From HGM04593 sp045578665 (GTDB lineage: Bacteria > Bacteroidota > Bacteroidia > Bacteroidales > Bacteroidaceae): a stretch of 12,671 bases of DNA. The notes under the pieces were generated by a model that had not been told where the DNA came from, did not search any database, and saw only the letters and a program-made list of their open reading frames with translations. The position numbers and the translations under genes are program-made. The stretch is taken from assembly GCA_045578665.1 (NCBI GenBank), contig JAZNKR010000083.1, forward strand, positions 1-12,671, in the 5' to 3' direction. This document shows, in pieces, positions 1-6,318 of this stretch; position 1 is the first letter of the stretch, and every line of letters starts with the position of its first letter.

Positions 1-3
1 ATT

Positions 4-43
4 CTCCCTCTTGAAGAGGGAGTGCCCGCAGGGCGAGGGAGTT
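4..43. repeat. REP-like double hairpin repeat
   Basis: Two adjacent hairpins are visible. Arms 4-12 and 14-22 (CTCCCTCTT / AAGAGGGAG) form one, and GCCC-GCA-GGGC at 24-34 forms the second. The GAGGGAG at 35-41 can pair alternatively with CTCCCTC at 4-10, giving a nested fold. Short dispersed repeats of this compact G/C-rich type occur between genes in Bacteroidales genomes; that this is a member is inference, since only one copy lies in the window. It could also be a terminator of a gene left of the window, but no T-run follows. Confidence 0.45.
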
Positions 44-142
44 CCAATCATTGACTTAAATTTGTCTTAATAAAGAATTGGGACTTATAGTTACTTAAAT
101 ATTGAATTTTAAACAACTTAAATACGTTTACCGGACACTAAT

Positions 143-273
143 ATAAAAAAATCAAGCGAGTTTGTTTTTTATTCTCTCGCCTTTCACTACTCTGTCGTGC
201 CGACGAAGATAGGAGGCGGCTCGGAATAAAAAAATCAAGCGAGCTTGTTTTTTTCTTCTCTCGCCTTTCACTA
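143..273 (+). repeat. Duplicated AT-rich leader upstream of recR
   Basis: The segment at 143-189 is repeated at 226-273, about 83 bases apart, with one T/C change and a small indel in the T-run. Both copies contain ATAAAAAAATCAAGCGAG, a T-rich stretch, then TCTCGCCTTTCACTA. Only the right copy continues into a promoter -7 box (TATCTTTGC); the left continues as CTCTGTCG and lacks it. About 36 unrelated bases separate the copies. The 1-297 stretch otherwise holds no gene I can support; minus-strand open frames across it look like by-products of this repeat. Confidence 0.75.
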
Positions 274-279
274 TCTTTG
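272..279 (+). promoter_or_regulatory. recR promoter -7 element
   Basis: TATCTTTG fits the Bacteroidetes sigma-ABfr -7 consensus TAnnTTTG and lies 18 bases before the recR ATG. No clear TTTG -33 element is present at the ideal spacing; the upstream T-rich run may serve instead. Its position rules out the upstream TTG (277) as the recR start, since that codon falls inside the promoter. Confidence 0.6.
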
Positions 280-297
280 CAAAAGAATAAAGGGAAA

Positions 298-918
298 ATG
301 AGTCAGGAATATCCATCGGCGCTGTTCGAAAGGGCAGTAAGCGAATTTTCGAAACTACCGGGCATAGGTCGCAAGACAGCGACCCGCCTTGTGCTGCATC
401 TGCTGAGACAACCGGCAGGTGAAGTGGATAATTTCGCCGAAGCAATGGTGCGCCTTAAAAAAGAGGTAAAATACTGCAAGCACTGCCACGGAATATCCGA
501 CACTGACATCTGCCCGATATGCGCCAACCCTGTGCGCGACCACTCGATAATATGCGTGGTGGAAAACATACAGGACATTATGGCAGTGGAGAATACAATG
601 CAGTTCAAAGGTGTCTACCACGTGCTTGGCGGTGTCATTTCTCCCATGGACGGCATATCTCCCGGCGACCTGCAGATAGAGAGCCTTGTCAACCGCGTGG
701 CAGAAGGAGGGGTAAGCGAAGTTATACTCGCCCTGAGCCCAACAATGGAGGGCGACACCACCAATTTCTACATCTTCCGCAAACTTGCATCGATGGATGT
801 GAAGCTATCGGTCATTGCCCGCGGAATATCCGTAGGCGACGAACTCGAATACACCGACGAGGTAACCCTCGGACGCTCCATACTCAACCGCACACCCTTC
901 ACAGGAAAATCATTCTAA
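298..918 (+). CDS. recR: Recombination mediator protein RecR
   Basis: RecR acts with RecF and RecO to load RecA on single-stranded gaps during cytoplasmic DNA repair. The 206-residue product has the usual RecR length and domain order: an N-terminal helix-hairpin-helix (LPGIGRKTATRL, about 20-31), a four-cysteine zinc finger (Cys60, 63, 72, 75), a Toprim domain (about 81-176, starting near VVEN) and the C-terminal family signature GDELEYTDEVTLGRSILNR (180-198). The ATG at 298 is chosen because the in-frame TTG at 277 overlaps the -7 box and MSQEYPSALFERAV is the usual N terminus. It is first in a + strand cluster; the next gene starts 19 bases after its stop. It is intact, and the family assignment is certain. 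Confidence 0.97.
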   Translation: MSQEYPSALFERAVSEFSKLPGIGRKTATRLVLHLLRQPAGEVDNFAEAMVRLKKEVKYCKHCHGISDTDICPICANPVRDHSIICVVENIQDIMAVENTMQFKGVYHVLGGVISPMDGISPGDLQIESLVNRVAEGGVSEVILALSPTMEGDTTNFYIFRKLASMDVKLSVIARGISVGDELEYTDEVTLGRSILNRTPFTGKSF

Positions 919-937
919 ACAAAAAAGAAAGAAGACT

Positions 938-1348
938 ATGAACCTATTCTCGCGACAGAACAAGATATTCTACATACTGCTATTGATAATAGCAGCAACA
1001 ATAACAGTATTCGAGGCAGGAGCTCTGCCCAAAGGATGCTTCACCCCCGACTACACCACCGAGGTGGCAGCGATATTCCTCACCTTCGGACTCATCTTCG
1101 CAGCAATAAAGGGATACTCCGTGAAGATGAAGAAAGCACGCGAAGAGAACGACGACACACTGCTTGCCACAGCCCGCCGCGCCATGGCGATGCGTCTCGC
1201 ACTGCTCTTTGCGGCAATGATGATGAACACCGTGCTCTTCTACTGCACCAACGGCGAGAATATGCTCTATTGCGCCCTCGCAGGAGCAATGGCATACATA
1301 TACAGCTACCCCGGCAACAAAAGCATAGAACAATTGAGAGAAGAGTGA
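938..1348 (+). CDS. Small four-helix membrane protein, function unknown
   Basis: I do not recognise a named family. The 136-residue product has four hydrophobic stretches (about 9-29, 42-58, 82-102 and 106-123), with a charged, Lys/Arg/Glu-rich segment around 62-81 that would form a cytoplasmic loop. It therefore looks like a small inner-membrane protein, with no catalytic motif visible. It begins 19 bases after recR, and its TGA overlaps the glycosyltransferase ATG (TGATG at 1346-1350), so it is probably translationally coupled to it. Codon use resembles recR and the glycosyltransferase, which argues it is a resident core gene. A role in envelope or glycan metabolism is only suggested by the neighbour. 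Confidence 0.85.
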   Translation: MNLFSRQNKIFYILLLIIAATITVFEAGALPKGCFTPDYTTEVAAIFLTFGLIFAAIKGYSVKMKKAREENDDTLLATARRAMAMRLALLFAAMMMNTVLFYCTNGENMLYCALAGAMAYIYSYPGNKSIEQLREE

Positions 1349-2541
1349 TGAAACTATCCGTAGTCATAGTAAATTACAACGTAAAATACTACCTCGAACA
1401 GTGCCTGAGAGCACTGCTCAGGGCAGCCGAAGGAGTAGACTGCGAGATACTCGTGGTCGACAACGCCTCCGAGGACGGTTCCATGCAGTACCTGAAACCT
1501 CGCTTTCCCCGGGTAACATGGATAGAGTGCAAGGAGAACGGCGGCTTCTCCCACGGCAACAACATAGGCTTCTCCCATGCCCGCGGCGAGTACATACTCA
1601 TGCTCAACCCCGACACCATAGTTACTAAAGATGCCATCCACGGCTGCATAAAGTTCATGGACGAACACCCCGAAGCAGGTGCAGCAGGTGTGAAGATGAT
1701 AAACAAGGACGGCACCTTTGCCATGGAATCGCGCCGAGGCATAGTAAAGCCCTGGGTAGCCTTCTGCAAAGCCACCGGACTCTGCCGCCGCTACCCCAAG
1801 AGCCGTCTCTTCGGCCACTACTACATGAGCTACCTCGACACCGAAGAGGCAAACCCCATAGAGATGGTATCGGGAGCATTCATGTTCCTGCGCCACGAGA
1901 CACTCGACCGCATTGGCACACTCGACGAGCAGTTCTTCATGTATTGGGAGGACAGCGACTTGTCGTACCGCATACTGAAGTCGGGAGAAAAGAACTACTA
2001 TCTGCCCTACACCATCTTCCACTACAAAGGCGAGAGCTCGGTCAAGAGCAAGCTGCGCTACCGCTATTGGCTCTACTCCTCGCTGCAGATATTCTTCAAG
2101 AAGCACTTCCCGCTCTACAACATACTCTTCTACATACCCCTGCAACTGTCGGTGGCAATACTCAAGTTCCGCATACACCATGCCTACCCCATCGTCTACG
2201 GCAAGAACTGGGAAGAGTACAACGAACCGCCCAAACGGTTCATTGTCATGGGCAGTCAACAGGCCTGCGACGAGATAAAAGAGATATGCAGCCGCAACAA
2301 CCTCGCAGCCGACAATCTCTACCTCCCCACCACCGAAGCAGAAACCCCCGACGGCCACCTGACAATAAAGAACATCGAAGGATACACCCACGTACTCTAC
2401 GATGCCGAGAGCTACAGCTACGACACAATGCTGCGACTGCTGCAGAAGACCCCGGGCAACACCCTGCGCCTGGCAACATATTCAACCGCAACCGGCAACC
2501 TCATCACCGAAGATGCCATATACCCCCGCGACGAGAGATGA
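1348..2541 (+). CDS. Family 2 glycosyltransferase (rhamnosyltransferase-like)
   Basis: This 397-residue protein is a GT-A fold, family 2 glycosyltransferase, expected to move a sugar from a nucleotide donor to a surface glycan or lipid-linked acceptor at the cytoplasmic membrane face. Visible motifs are the N-terminal strand SVVIVNYNV (4-12), the nucleotide-binding VDNASEDGS (37-45), NPD (87-89) as the DXD-like metal site, and FFMYWEDSDLSYR (196-208) with the likely catalytic Glu-Asp at 201-202. The arrangement resembles the WbbL/RfbF rhamnosyltransferase group, but the donor cannot be read from sequence. A hydrophobic stretch near 255-273 may be a membrane contact. Residues after 290 form an extra domain (a possible Rossmann-like start, RFIVMGSQQACDEI) that I cannot assign. 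The ATG at 1348 overlaps the previous stop; the frame is open further upstream only by chance. Confidence 0.92.
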   Translation: MKLSVVIVNYNVKYYLEQCLRALLRAAEGVDCEILVVDNASEDGSMQYLKPRFPRVTWIECKENGGFSHGNNIGFSHARGEYILMLNPDTIVTKDAIHGCIKFMDEHPEAGAAGVKMINKDGTFAMESRRGIVKPWVAFCKATGLCRRYPKSRLFGHYYMSYLDTEEANPIEMVSGAFMFLRHETLDRIGTLDEQFFMYWEDSDLSYRILKSGEKNYYLPYTIFHYKGESSVKSKLRYRYWLYSSLQIFFKKHFPLYNILFYIPLQLSVAILKFRIHHAYPIVYGKNWEEYNEPPKRFIVMGSQQACDEIKEICSRNNLAADNLYLPTTEAETPDGHLTIKNIEGYTHVLYDAESYSYDTMLRLLQKTPGNTLRLATYSTATGNLITEDAIYPRDER

Positions 2542-3071
2542 ACAACCGTTGGCTCAAGAATGAGAAGATACACCTTCGCGCCCCCGAGCCCGAAGACCTG
2601 GAACTGCTCTACACCATGGAGAACGACACCCGCCTGTGGAGCGTAGGAACCACTTTAGTGCCCTATTCGCGATTCACCCTGCGCAACTATATAGAACAGA
2701 CGCGTGGAGACCTCTACAGCGAACGTCAGGCACGTTTCGTCATAGAGCTTGCAGATGGCAACACCGCCGGCATGATAGACCTTGCCGACTACACCCCCTT
2801 CGACAGCCGTGCCGAAGTGTGCATAGGCATATTGGGAGAATACCGCAACAGGGGCATTGCAGGAGAAGCCCTCGCACTGCTCAAGGAGTATGCCACAGGC
2901 TACCTCGGCATACACCAGCTGTATGCCTACATTCCCGCAGGGCACACAGCGAGCAAAAAACTGTTCGAGGGTGCAGGATTCTCGCACACCGCCACCCTCA
3001 AGAAGTGGAAGCGCGACGGTGATAGTTTTGTAGACATCGAGCTTTTTCAGTTGATAAAAGAGACGTTGTAG
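2538..3071 (+). CDS. GNAT family N-acetyltransferase (SpeG/RimJ-like)
   Basis: This 177-residue protein has the GNAT (Acetyltransf_3) fold, which transfers an acetyl group from acetyl-CoA to an amine. The acetyl-CoA pyrophosphate loop is visible as R103-N-R-G-I-A108 in EYRNRGIAGEALALL, and the C-terminal motif B is ASKKLFEGAGF (about 138-148). The opening LRAPEPEDLELLYTMEND is typical of the SpeG/RimJ-like branch, but the substrate (polyamine, protein N-terminus or antibiotic) cannot be told. The ATG at 2538 overlaps the glycosyltransferase TGA in an ATGA, indicating translational coupling. It is the last gene of the operon, and no clear terminator follows. In-frame sequence upstream of 2538 lies inside the glycosyltransferase and is not real coding. 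Confidence 0.92.
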   Translation: MNNRWLKNEKIHLRAPEPEDLELLYTMENDTRLWSVGTTLVPYSRFTLRNYIEQTRGDLYSERQARFVIELADGNTAGMIDLADYTPFDSRAEVCIGILGEYRNRGIAGEALALLKEYATGYLGIHQLYAYIPAGHTASKKLFEGAGFSHTATLKKWKRDGDSFVDIELFQLIKETL

Positions 3072-3177
3072 ACAACGACAAAAAGCGTCCAAAAGCCAAA
3101 AAAGATGACAAAAAAGCCCCTGTTGGGAAGAAAAAAGAGGAAAATTGCAGATTTTTCGAAAAAAAGTTGAGAAAATA

Positions 3178-3208
3178 TTTGCAGGTTCAAAAAATGTGCG
3201 TATCTTTG
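3178..3208 (+). promoter_or_regulatory. tRNA-Asp promoter
   Basis: TTTG at 3178-3181, then exactly 19 bases, then TATCTTTG at 3201-3208. This is an almost perfect match to the Bacteroidetes -33/-7 promoter (TTTG-N19-TAnnTTTG). It sits 40 bases before the mature tRNA 5' end and is the best promoter in the window. Confidence 0.85.
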
Positions 3209-3248
3209 CAATCGCTTTGAGACACGAAGCACACACACAAAACATAAT

Positions 3249-3322
3249 GGTGCGTTAGTTCAGTTGGTTAGAATACATGCCTGTCACGCATGGGGTCACG
3301 GGTTCGAGTCCCGTACGCACCG
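3249..3322 (+). tRNA. tRNA-Asp (anticodon GTC)
   Basis: A full cloverleaf can be drawn. The acceptor is GGTGCGT (3249-3255) with ACGCACC (3315-3321) and discriminator G (3322). The D arm is GTTC/GAAT. The anticodon stem is CATGC/GCATG around loop CTGTCAC, with GTC at 3283-3285. The T arm is ACGGG-TTCGAGT-CCCGT. The gene is 74 bases and CCA is not encoded (GCA follows). It has its own promoter and terminator. Its 3' end is partly repeated downstream, which marks it as the probable integration target for the accessory region on its right. Confidence 0.97.
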
Positions 3323-3325
3323 CAA

Positions 3326-3355
3326 GAAGAAGCCTTTAGGTTTCTTCTTTTTTTT
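3326..3355 (+). terminator. Intrinsic terminator of tRNA-Asp
   Basis: Stem GAAGAAGCC (3326-3334) and GGTTTCTTC (3339-3347) with loop TTTA and one G-T pair, followed by eight T (3348-3355). It starts 4 bases after the tRNA discriminator base. Confidence 0.85.
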
Positions 3356-3428
3356 GTATATACTCTACCCGTGACCCGAGGGTCAGGGTTCTTTCTCCGC
3401 TTCGCTATGAAAGCGGCAAAGCCGATTA

Positions 3429-3449
3429 CGAGTCCCGTACGCACCGCAA
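3429..3449 (+). repeat. Second copy of tRNA-Asp 3' end (att-like direct repeat)
   Basis: This 21-bp stretch repeats 3305-3325 exactly: the T-loop/T-stem and acceptor strand of tRNA-Asp plus the next bases (CGAGTCCCGTACGCACC, then GCAA). The flanking bases differ on both sides. The rest of a tRNA is absent, so this is not a second gene. Direct repeats of a tRNA 3' end are the usual product of integrase-mediated insertion at a tRNA, so I infer an old attachment site. The 103 bases between the copies include the first terminator and a short palindrome related to the tRNA. No integrase is visible in the window. Confidence 0.7.
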
Positions 3450-3454
3450 AAATC

Positions 3455-3480
3455 CTTTCAGTTCGCTGAGAGACTTTTTT
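3455..3480 (+). terminator. Second terminator after the tRNA 3'-end repeat
   Basis: Stem CTTTCAG (3455-3461) and CTGAGAG (3466-3472) closed by a TTCG tetraloop, then AC and six T (3475-3480). Its placement just after the duplicated tRNA end mirrors the first terminator, suggesting it once terminated a tRNA transcript before insertion or duplication separated the two. Confidence 0.65.
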
Positions 3481-3481
3481 G

Positions 3482-3730
3482 TTTGAGAAAGGGGAGCGCT
3501 CCCCGGCAAACCCAATATTTCACTTCTCCTCAATAACCAAATAAGCATATTCAGAACAGGCTTATTTTTCCATTTCTATTTGAATAAGCAAACTTTTTCG
3601 GTGCTTAAATATACACAACAATTCGACTTTCTATATTTCACTTTTCTTTTTACTCTCCGATATAGAACTAATATAAATTTTAATTAAATTTGCAATTATA
3701 TCCCTGGTAAAGATAATAATATGGAGATAA
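3482..3730. other. AT-rich stretch with no supportable gene
   Basis: No convincing open frame is seen. Visible items are a perfect 14-bp palindrome GGGGAGCGCTCCCC (3491-3504), a weak hairpin AATAAGC/GCTTATT (3540-3546 and 3560-3566) followed by T, a further AATAAGC at 3583, and a TAnnTTTG-like TAAATTTG at 3685-3692 without a clear -33 partner. Base composition turns strongly A/T-rich here compared with the recR cluster, consistent with the left edge of a transferred segment. Confidence 0.5.
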
Positions 3731-4218
3731 TCGATAGGATATGGTGTTGGTATTGATAATTATGAAGAGTATGTAAAGGATACAGGAGACAAGGTGTTAG
3801 ATGTTGGCTTACGAGTGTTGAAACTTGATTCTTCAAATATGAAAGATGTGTATTACACTCCTGCTGACACACCTATACAGCAGACTCTCGGGTTTGATGA
3901 GTTGGTAGATAACATCAAGTGGGATGAGCGCCACCCGAAGACCTTTTGTTCCAAATATTGCCAGAATGCAGCTTGCTGCTATCGAGCAAGATTGAGGAGC
4001 GTGAGATCCACGACAAGAAAGTATTTGTGGTGAACGATGGCTACTTGATTACGTGCTTCGACAAGAACATCAACGAGTCTGTAATAACTGCTATCACAAA
4101 GGAGAAACCATATTGCTTTGTGATGTGCGACCGCTCAATAGCAACAGATAATGTCGCCGACAACTTCGACCAAATTTTCAATGCATACAGCAAAGAGACT
4201 ATAAGGAGGATATTGTAA
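3731..4218 (+). pseudogene. 3' fragment of type III methyltransferase gene (mod), frameshifted
   Basis: The coded pieces match the C-terminal end of type III restriction-modification Mod proteins, adenine-specific DNA methyltransferases that also give the complex its sequence specificity. From about 3731 the first frame reads EEYVKDTGDKVLDVG, then LRVLKLDSSNMKDVYYTP, up to a region resembling the family's NIKEDRTxEDLLF. Near 3930-3945 the frame shifts by one base, and the second frame continues as FQILPECSLLLSSKIEE, then VFVVNDGYLITCFD, ending in DNFDQIFNAYSKETIRRIL with stop TAA at 4216-4218. The catalytic DPPY and SAM motifs are absent, so it is truncated at the 5' side as well as frameshifted, and cannot be an active methylase. 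Its last 63 bases are repeated at 6256-6318. Confidence 0.82.
4156..4218 (+). repeat. mod-tail direct repeat, copy 1
   Basis: This 63-base stretch is the last 20 codons plus stop of the mod remnant, starting GCCGACAACTTCGACC and ending in GGAGGATATTGTAA. It matches 6256-6318 at 60 of 63 positions, exactly 2,100 bases downstream in the same orientation. The repeat carries an AAGGAGGA ribosome binding site (4203-4210), so the end of mod is built to start translation of whatever follows. In this copy the sequence after the stop gives only a 3-codon frame (ATG CTA TCA TAG). Confidence 0.9.
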
Positions 4219-4265
4219 GATGCTATCATAGCAACACACCACTTAATTGGTAAAAAGATATTGAT

Positions 4266-6056
4266 ATGAATATGGATAAAGCATATATAGATGAGTTGCT
4301 CAAATATGGTGAGCGTGTTACATTGGAGTGTAAAAAAGCTGAGGGCGGCCTTCCAAAATCCGTTTGGGAGACTTACTCTGCTTTTGCCAACACCAACGGA
4401 GGAATCATTATTTTAGGCGTAGAAGAGGATTTATCTTCTGATGTATGGGATGAGCGATTCCATATTAGAGGTGTACGCAATGCAGAACAAACCATCAAAG
4501 ACTTTTGGAATATTGTTAATAGCGACAAAGTAAGCACTTGTATATTGAAGGACGAGAACGTACAAGCGGTAGATTATTGCGAGGGGATTAAACTTGTGGT
4601 GATTCAAGTGCCACAAGTGTCGTATAATTTACGACCCGTATATATCAATGGCAATGTATATAAGGGTACTTTCAAACGAAATTTTGAGGGAGATTACCAT
4701 TGCGAAGAGAGCGAGGTGAAAGCGATGATCCGTGATGCGAATGAGGAAGGCAATGACGGCATTATCATTGAATATCACACAATGGAAGATATTGATATGG
4801 CTACACTTAAAAGCTATCGAAATGAGTTTGAAAATAGAAACATTGGCCACATCTACAATCAGTTGGACGATAAAGAATTTTTGAGGCAATTTGGTGGTTA
4901 TGCAGTTGATAGAGCGACAGGAAAAGAGGGACTTACTCTTGCGGGATTGTTAATGTTCGGCAAGGGGCTTTCTGTGCGCGAAAGATTCTCAAACTTCCGA
5001 ATGGACTTTATTGACAAGACTAATCTTATTGGTGATATGCGTTATAGCGACCGTATTACCTATGATGGAACTTGGGAAAATAATCTTTATAACTTTTTCC
5101 GTCGTGTTCTTGTTAAAATCACATCCGACCTAAAACGTCCATTCAGATTAGAAGGTGTTCAACGTAATGATGATACTCCAGCTCATAAGGCTGTTCGTGA
5201 GGCTTTGACTAATAGTGTAATTCACGCAGATTTCTTTTTGTCTGGCAGTGTATTGCGAATAGAAAAACACGAGGGCTGTATCTGTTTCAGAAATCCAGGA
5301 ACACTAAAACTACCAATTGCTCAGATTTATGAGGGTGGAAGTTCTAAAGCTCGAAATCCTCGTATGCAGAATATGCTAAGAATGATTGGCTTCGGAGAGA
5401 ATCTTGGTTCGGGTTTCCCAACTATACTTAATGCGTGTAAGCAGGAACAATGGAGAAAACCTGACCTTGATGAAAACACCGATATTAAAGAGGTACATCT
5501 AAAGCTATGGATGATTTCTATGTTTCCCAAAGAGGTTACTGAATATATGCAACAACTGTTGGGAGATAGCATGCAGAATATTACAAAAGAAAATCTAACA
5601 GTGTTGTCTGTCGCATATATAGAGAACGGTGTAACCAACCAACGTTTACAAGCCATATTGGAGAAAAATTCATTGGAGGTTGCTAAGATTCTTAAGGTGA
5701 TGACTAATGTTGATTTATTGATTCCGGAGAATAGAGGAAGATGGACTACATATAGATTAAATACTTCTTTCAAACCTCAAATTGATGGGTTGTCTAATGG
5801 GTTGTCTAATGGGTTGTCTAATAGGTTGTCTAATGGGTTGTCTAATTCGGAACAGACAACATTGCAAGTATTTTCATTGATACAGAAAAATCCGAATATC
5901 ACAAGAAAAGAACTTAGCAAAAAGATCGGAATATCAATAACATCTATCCAAAAGCACATTGAAAAATTGAGACTTCATGGTAAGATAAAGCGTGGAGGCT
6001 CACCAACAAGAGGTGGCCATTGGATTATTTTGTCAGAAAAAGATTTATTTAGCTAA
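4266..6056 (+). CDS. AlbA_2/GHKL-like ATP-binding protein with two winged helices
   Basis: The 596-residue protein has an N-terminal AlbA_2 (Schlafen AlbA-like) nucleic-acid-binding domain (about 10-140), with ERVTLECKK and SAFANTNGGIIILGVEED typical. It is followed by a HATPase_c_4 GHKL-like ATP-binding region (about 300-395) with the N-box REALTNSVIHAD (311-322), FRNPG (341-345) and GENLGSGFP (377-385). A first winged helix lies around 440-500. A linker of five GLSN-type tetrapeptides (508-527, one RLSN) leads to a C-terminal winged helix (about 530-592). Such proteins are often called transcriptional regulators or RecG-like, but the biochemical role is unsettled. It sits where guest genes occur in type III loci, between mod and res, 24 bases before the res start. 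It is intact and A/T-rich. A regulatory or defence-accessory role is inference from position. Confidence 0.9.
   Translation: MNMDKAYIDELLKYGERVTLECKKAEGGLPKSVWETYSAFANTNGGIIILGVEEDLSSDVWDERFHIRGVRNAEQTIKDFWNIVNSDKVSTCILKDENVQAVDYCEGIKLVVIQVPQVSYNLRPVYINGNVYKGTFKRNFEGDYHCEESEVKAMIRDANEEGNDGIIIEYHTMEDIDMATLKSYRNEFENRNIGHIYNQLDDKEFLRQFGGYAVDRATGKEGLTLAGLLMFGKGLSVRERFSNFRMDFIDKTNLIGDMRYSDRITYDGTWENNLYNFFRRVLVKITSDLKRPFRLEGVQRNDDTPAHKAVREALTNSVIHADFFLSGSVLRIEKHEGCICFRNPGTLKLPIAQIYEGGSSKARNPRMQNMLRMIGFGENLGSGFPTILNACKQEQWRKPDLDENTDIKEVHLKLWMISMFPKEVTEYMQQLLGDSMQNITKENLTVLSVAYIENGVTNQRLQAILEKNSLEVAKILKVMTNVDLLIPENRGRWTTYRLNTSFKPQIDGLSNGLSNGLSNRLSNGLSNSEQTTLQVFSLIQKNPNITRKELSKKIGISITSIQKHIEKLRLHGKIKRGGSPTRGGHWIILSEKDLFS
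5787..5846 (+). repeat. 12-bp tandem repeat encoding a GLSN linker
   Basis: Five head-to-tail copies of GGGTTGTCTAAT; the fourth starts with A instead of G. The unit is a multiple of three, so copy-number change would lengthen or shorten the protein linker by four residues without a frameshift. The copies are nearly identical at DNA level, including third positions, which indicates recent expansion rather than slow protein-level selection. Confidence 0.95.
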
Positions 6057-6079
6057 ATCAATTTTCAAAGAAGGGAACA

Positions 6080-6304
6080 ATGAATTTCAAATTTAATATA
6101 CAACAATATCAGACCGATGCGTTAGAGCGTACTGTGGAGGTATTTGCAGGGCAACCGACAATAGATAAACTCATATATCGCCGCGACCTCGGTAAACGTG
6201 CAGCAACGTTGTACGATGCTGAGATTGAGACCGGTTATCGCAACAGTGAAGTAGAGCCGACAACTTCGACCAAATATTCAACGCATACAGCAAAGAGACA
6301 ATAA
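6080..6304 (+). pseudogene. 5' fragment of type III restriction gene (res) fused to a mod tail
   Basis: The first ~59 codons (MNFKFNIQQYQTDALE, then VFAGQP, YRRDLGKR and TGYRNSEVE) match the N terminus of the type III restriction subunit Res, a DEAD-box ATP-dependent translocase/endonuclease. At about 6256 the sequence switches to a copy of the mod 3' end, read in the wrong frame, so the last 15 residues (PTTSTKYSTHTAKRQ) are meaningless and translation stops at 6304. No helicase motif or nuclease site remains, so it is non-functional. The order mod remnant, AlbA_2 gene, res start is that of a type III locus carrying a guest gene. The junction shows no clear repeat, suggesting illegitimate deletion. 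Confidence 0.75.
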
Positions 6305-6318
6305 GGAGGATATTGTAA
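6256..6318 (+). repeat. mod-tail direct repeat, copy 2, with RBS for the Abi gene
   Basis: This copy matches 4156-4218 with three mismatches. It brings the Mod C-terminal codons, an AAGGAGGA Shine-Dalgarno (6303-6310) and a TAA whose last A is the first base of the next gene's ATG (TAATG, 6316-6320). It therefore still works as a translation-start module although the Mod reading frame is gone: the same frame upstream meets a TGA at 6247-6249. Confidence 0.9.

Noticed and set aside
277..297. TTG start giving RecR seven extra residues
   Set aside because: The codon lies within the -7 promoter box, so it would be upstream of the transcript start.
152..445. Minus-strand open frame over the recR leader
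   Set aside because: It arises from the duplicated leader and then runs antisense through recR; no family resemblance or start signal.
1036..1347. Long upstream extension of the glycosyltransferase frame
   Set aside because: It overlaps the membrane protein gene entirely; the family start MKLSVVIVNYNV is at 1348.
1354..2391. 345-codon minus-strand open frame opposite the glycosyltransferase
   Set aside because: Antisense shadow of G/C-rich codons with low-complexity, implausible protein sequence.
3101..3130. Terminator after the GNAT gene
   Set aside because: The only hairpin (CCC/GGG, 3-base arms) is too weak, and its T-run would be on the minus strand.
3429..3449. A second tRNA gene
   Set aside because: Only the 3' end is present; no D arm, anticodon arm or 5' acceptor strand can be found upstream.
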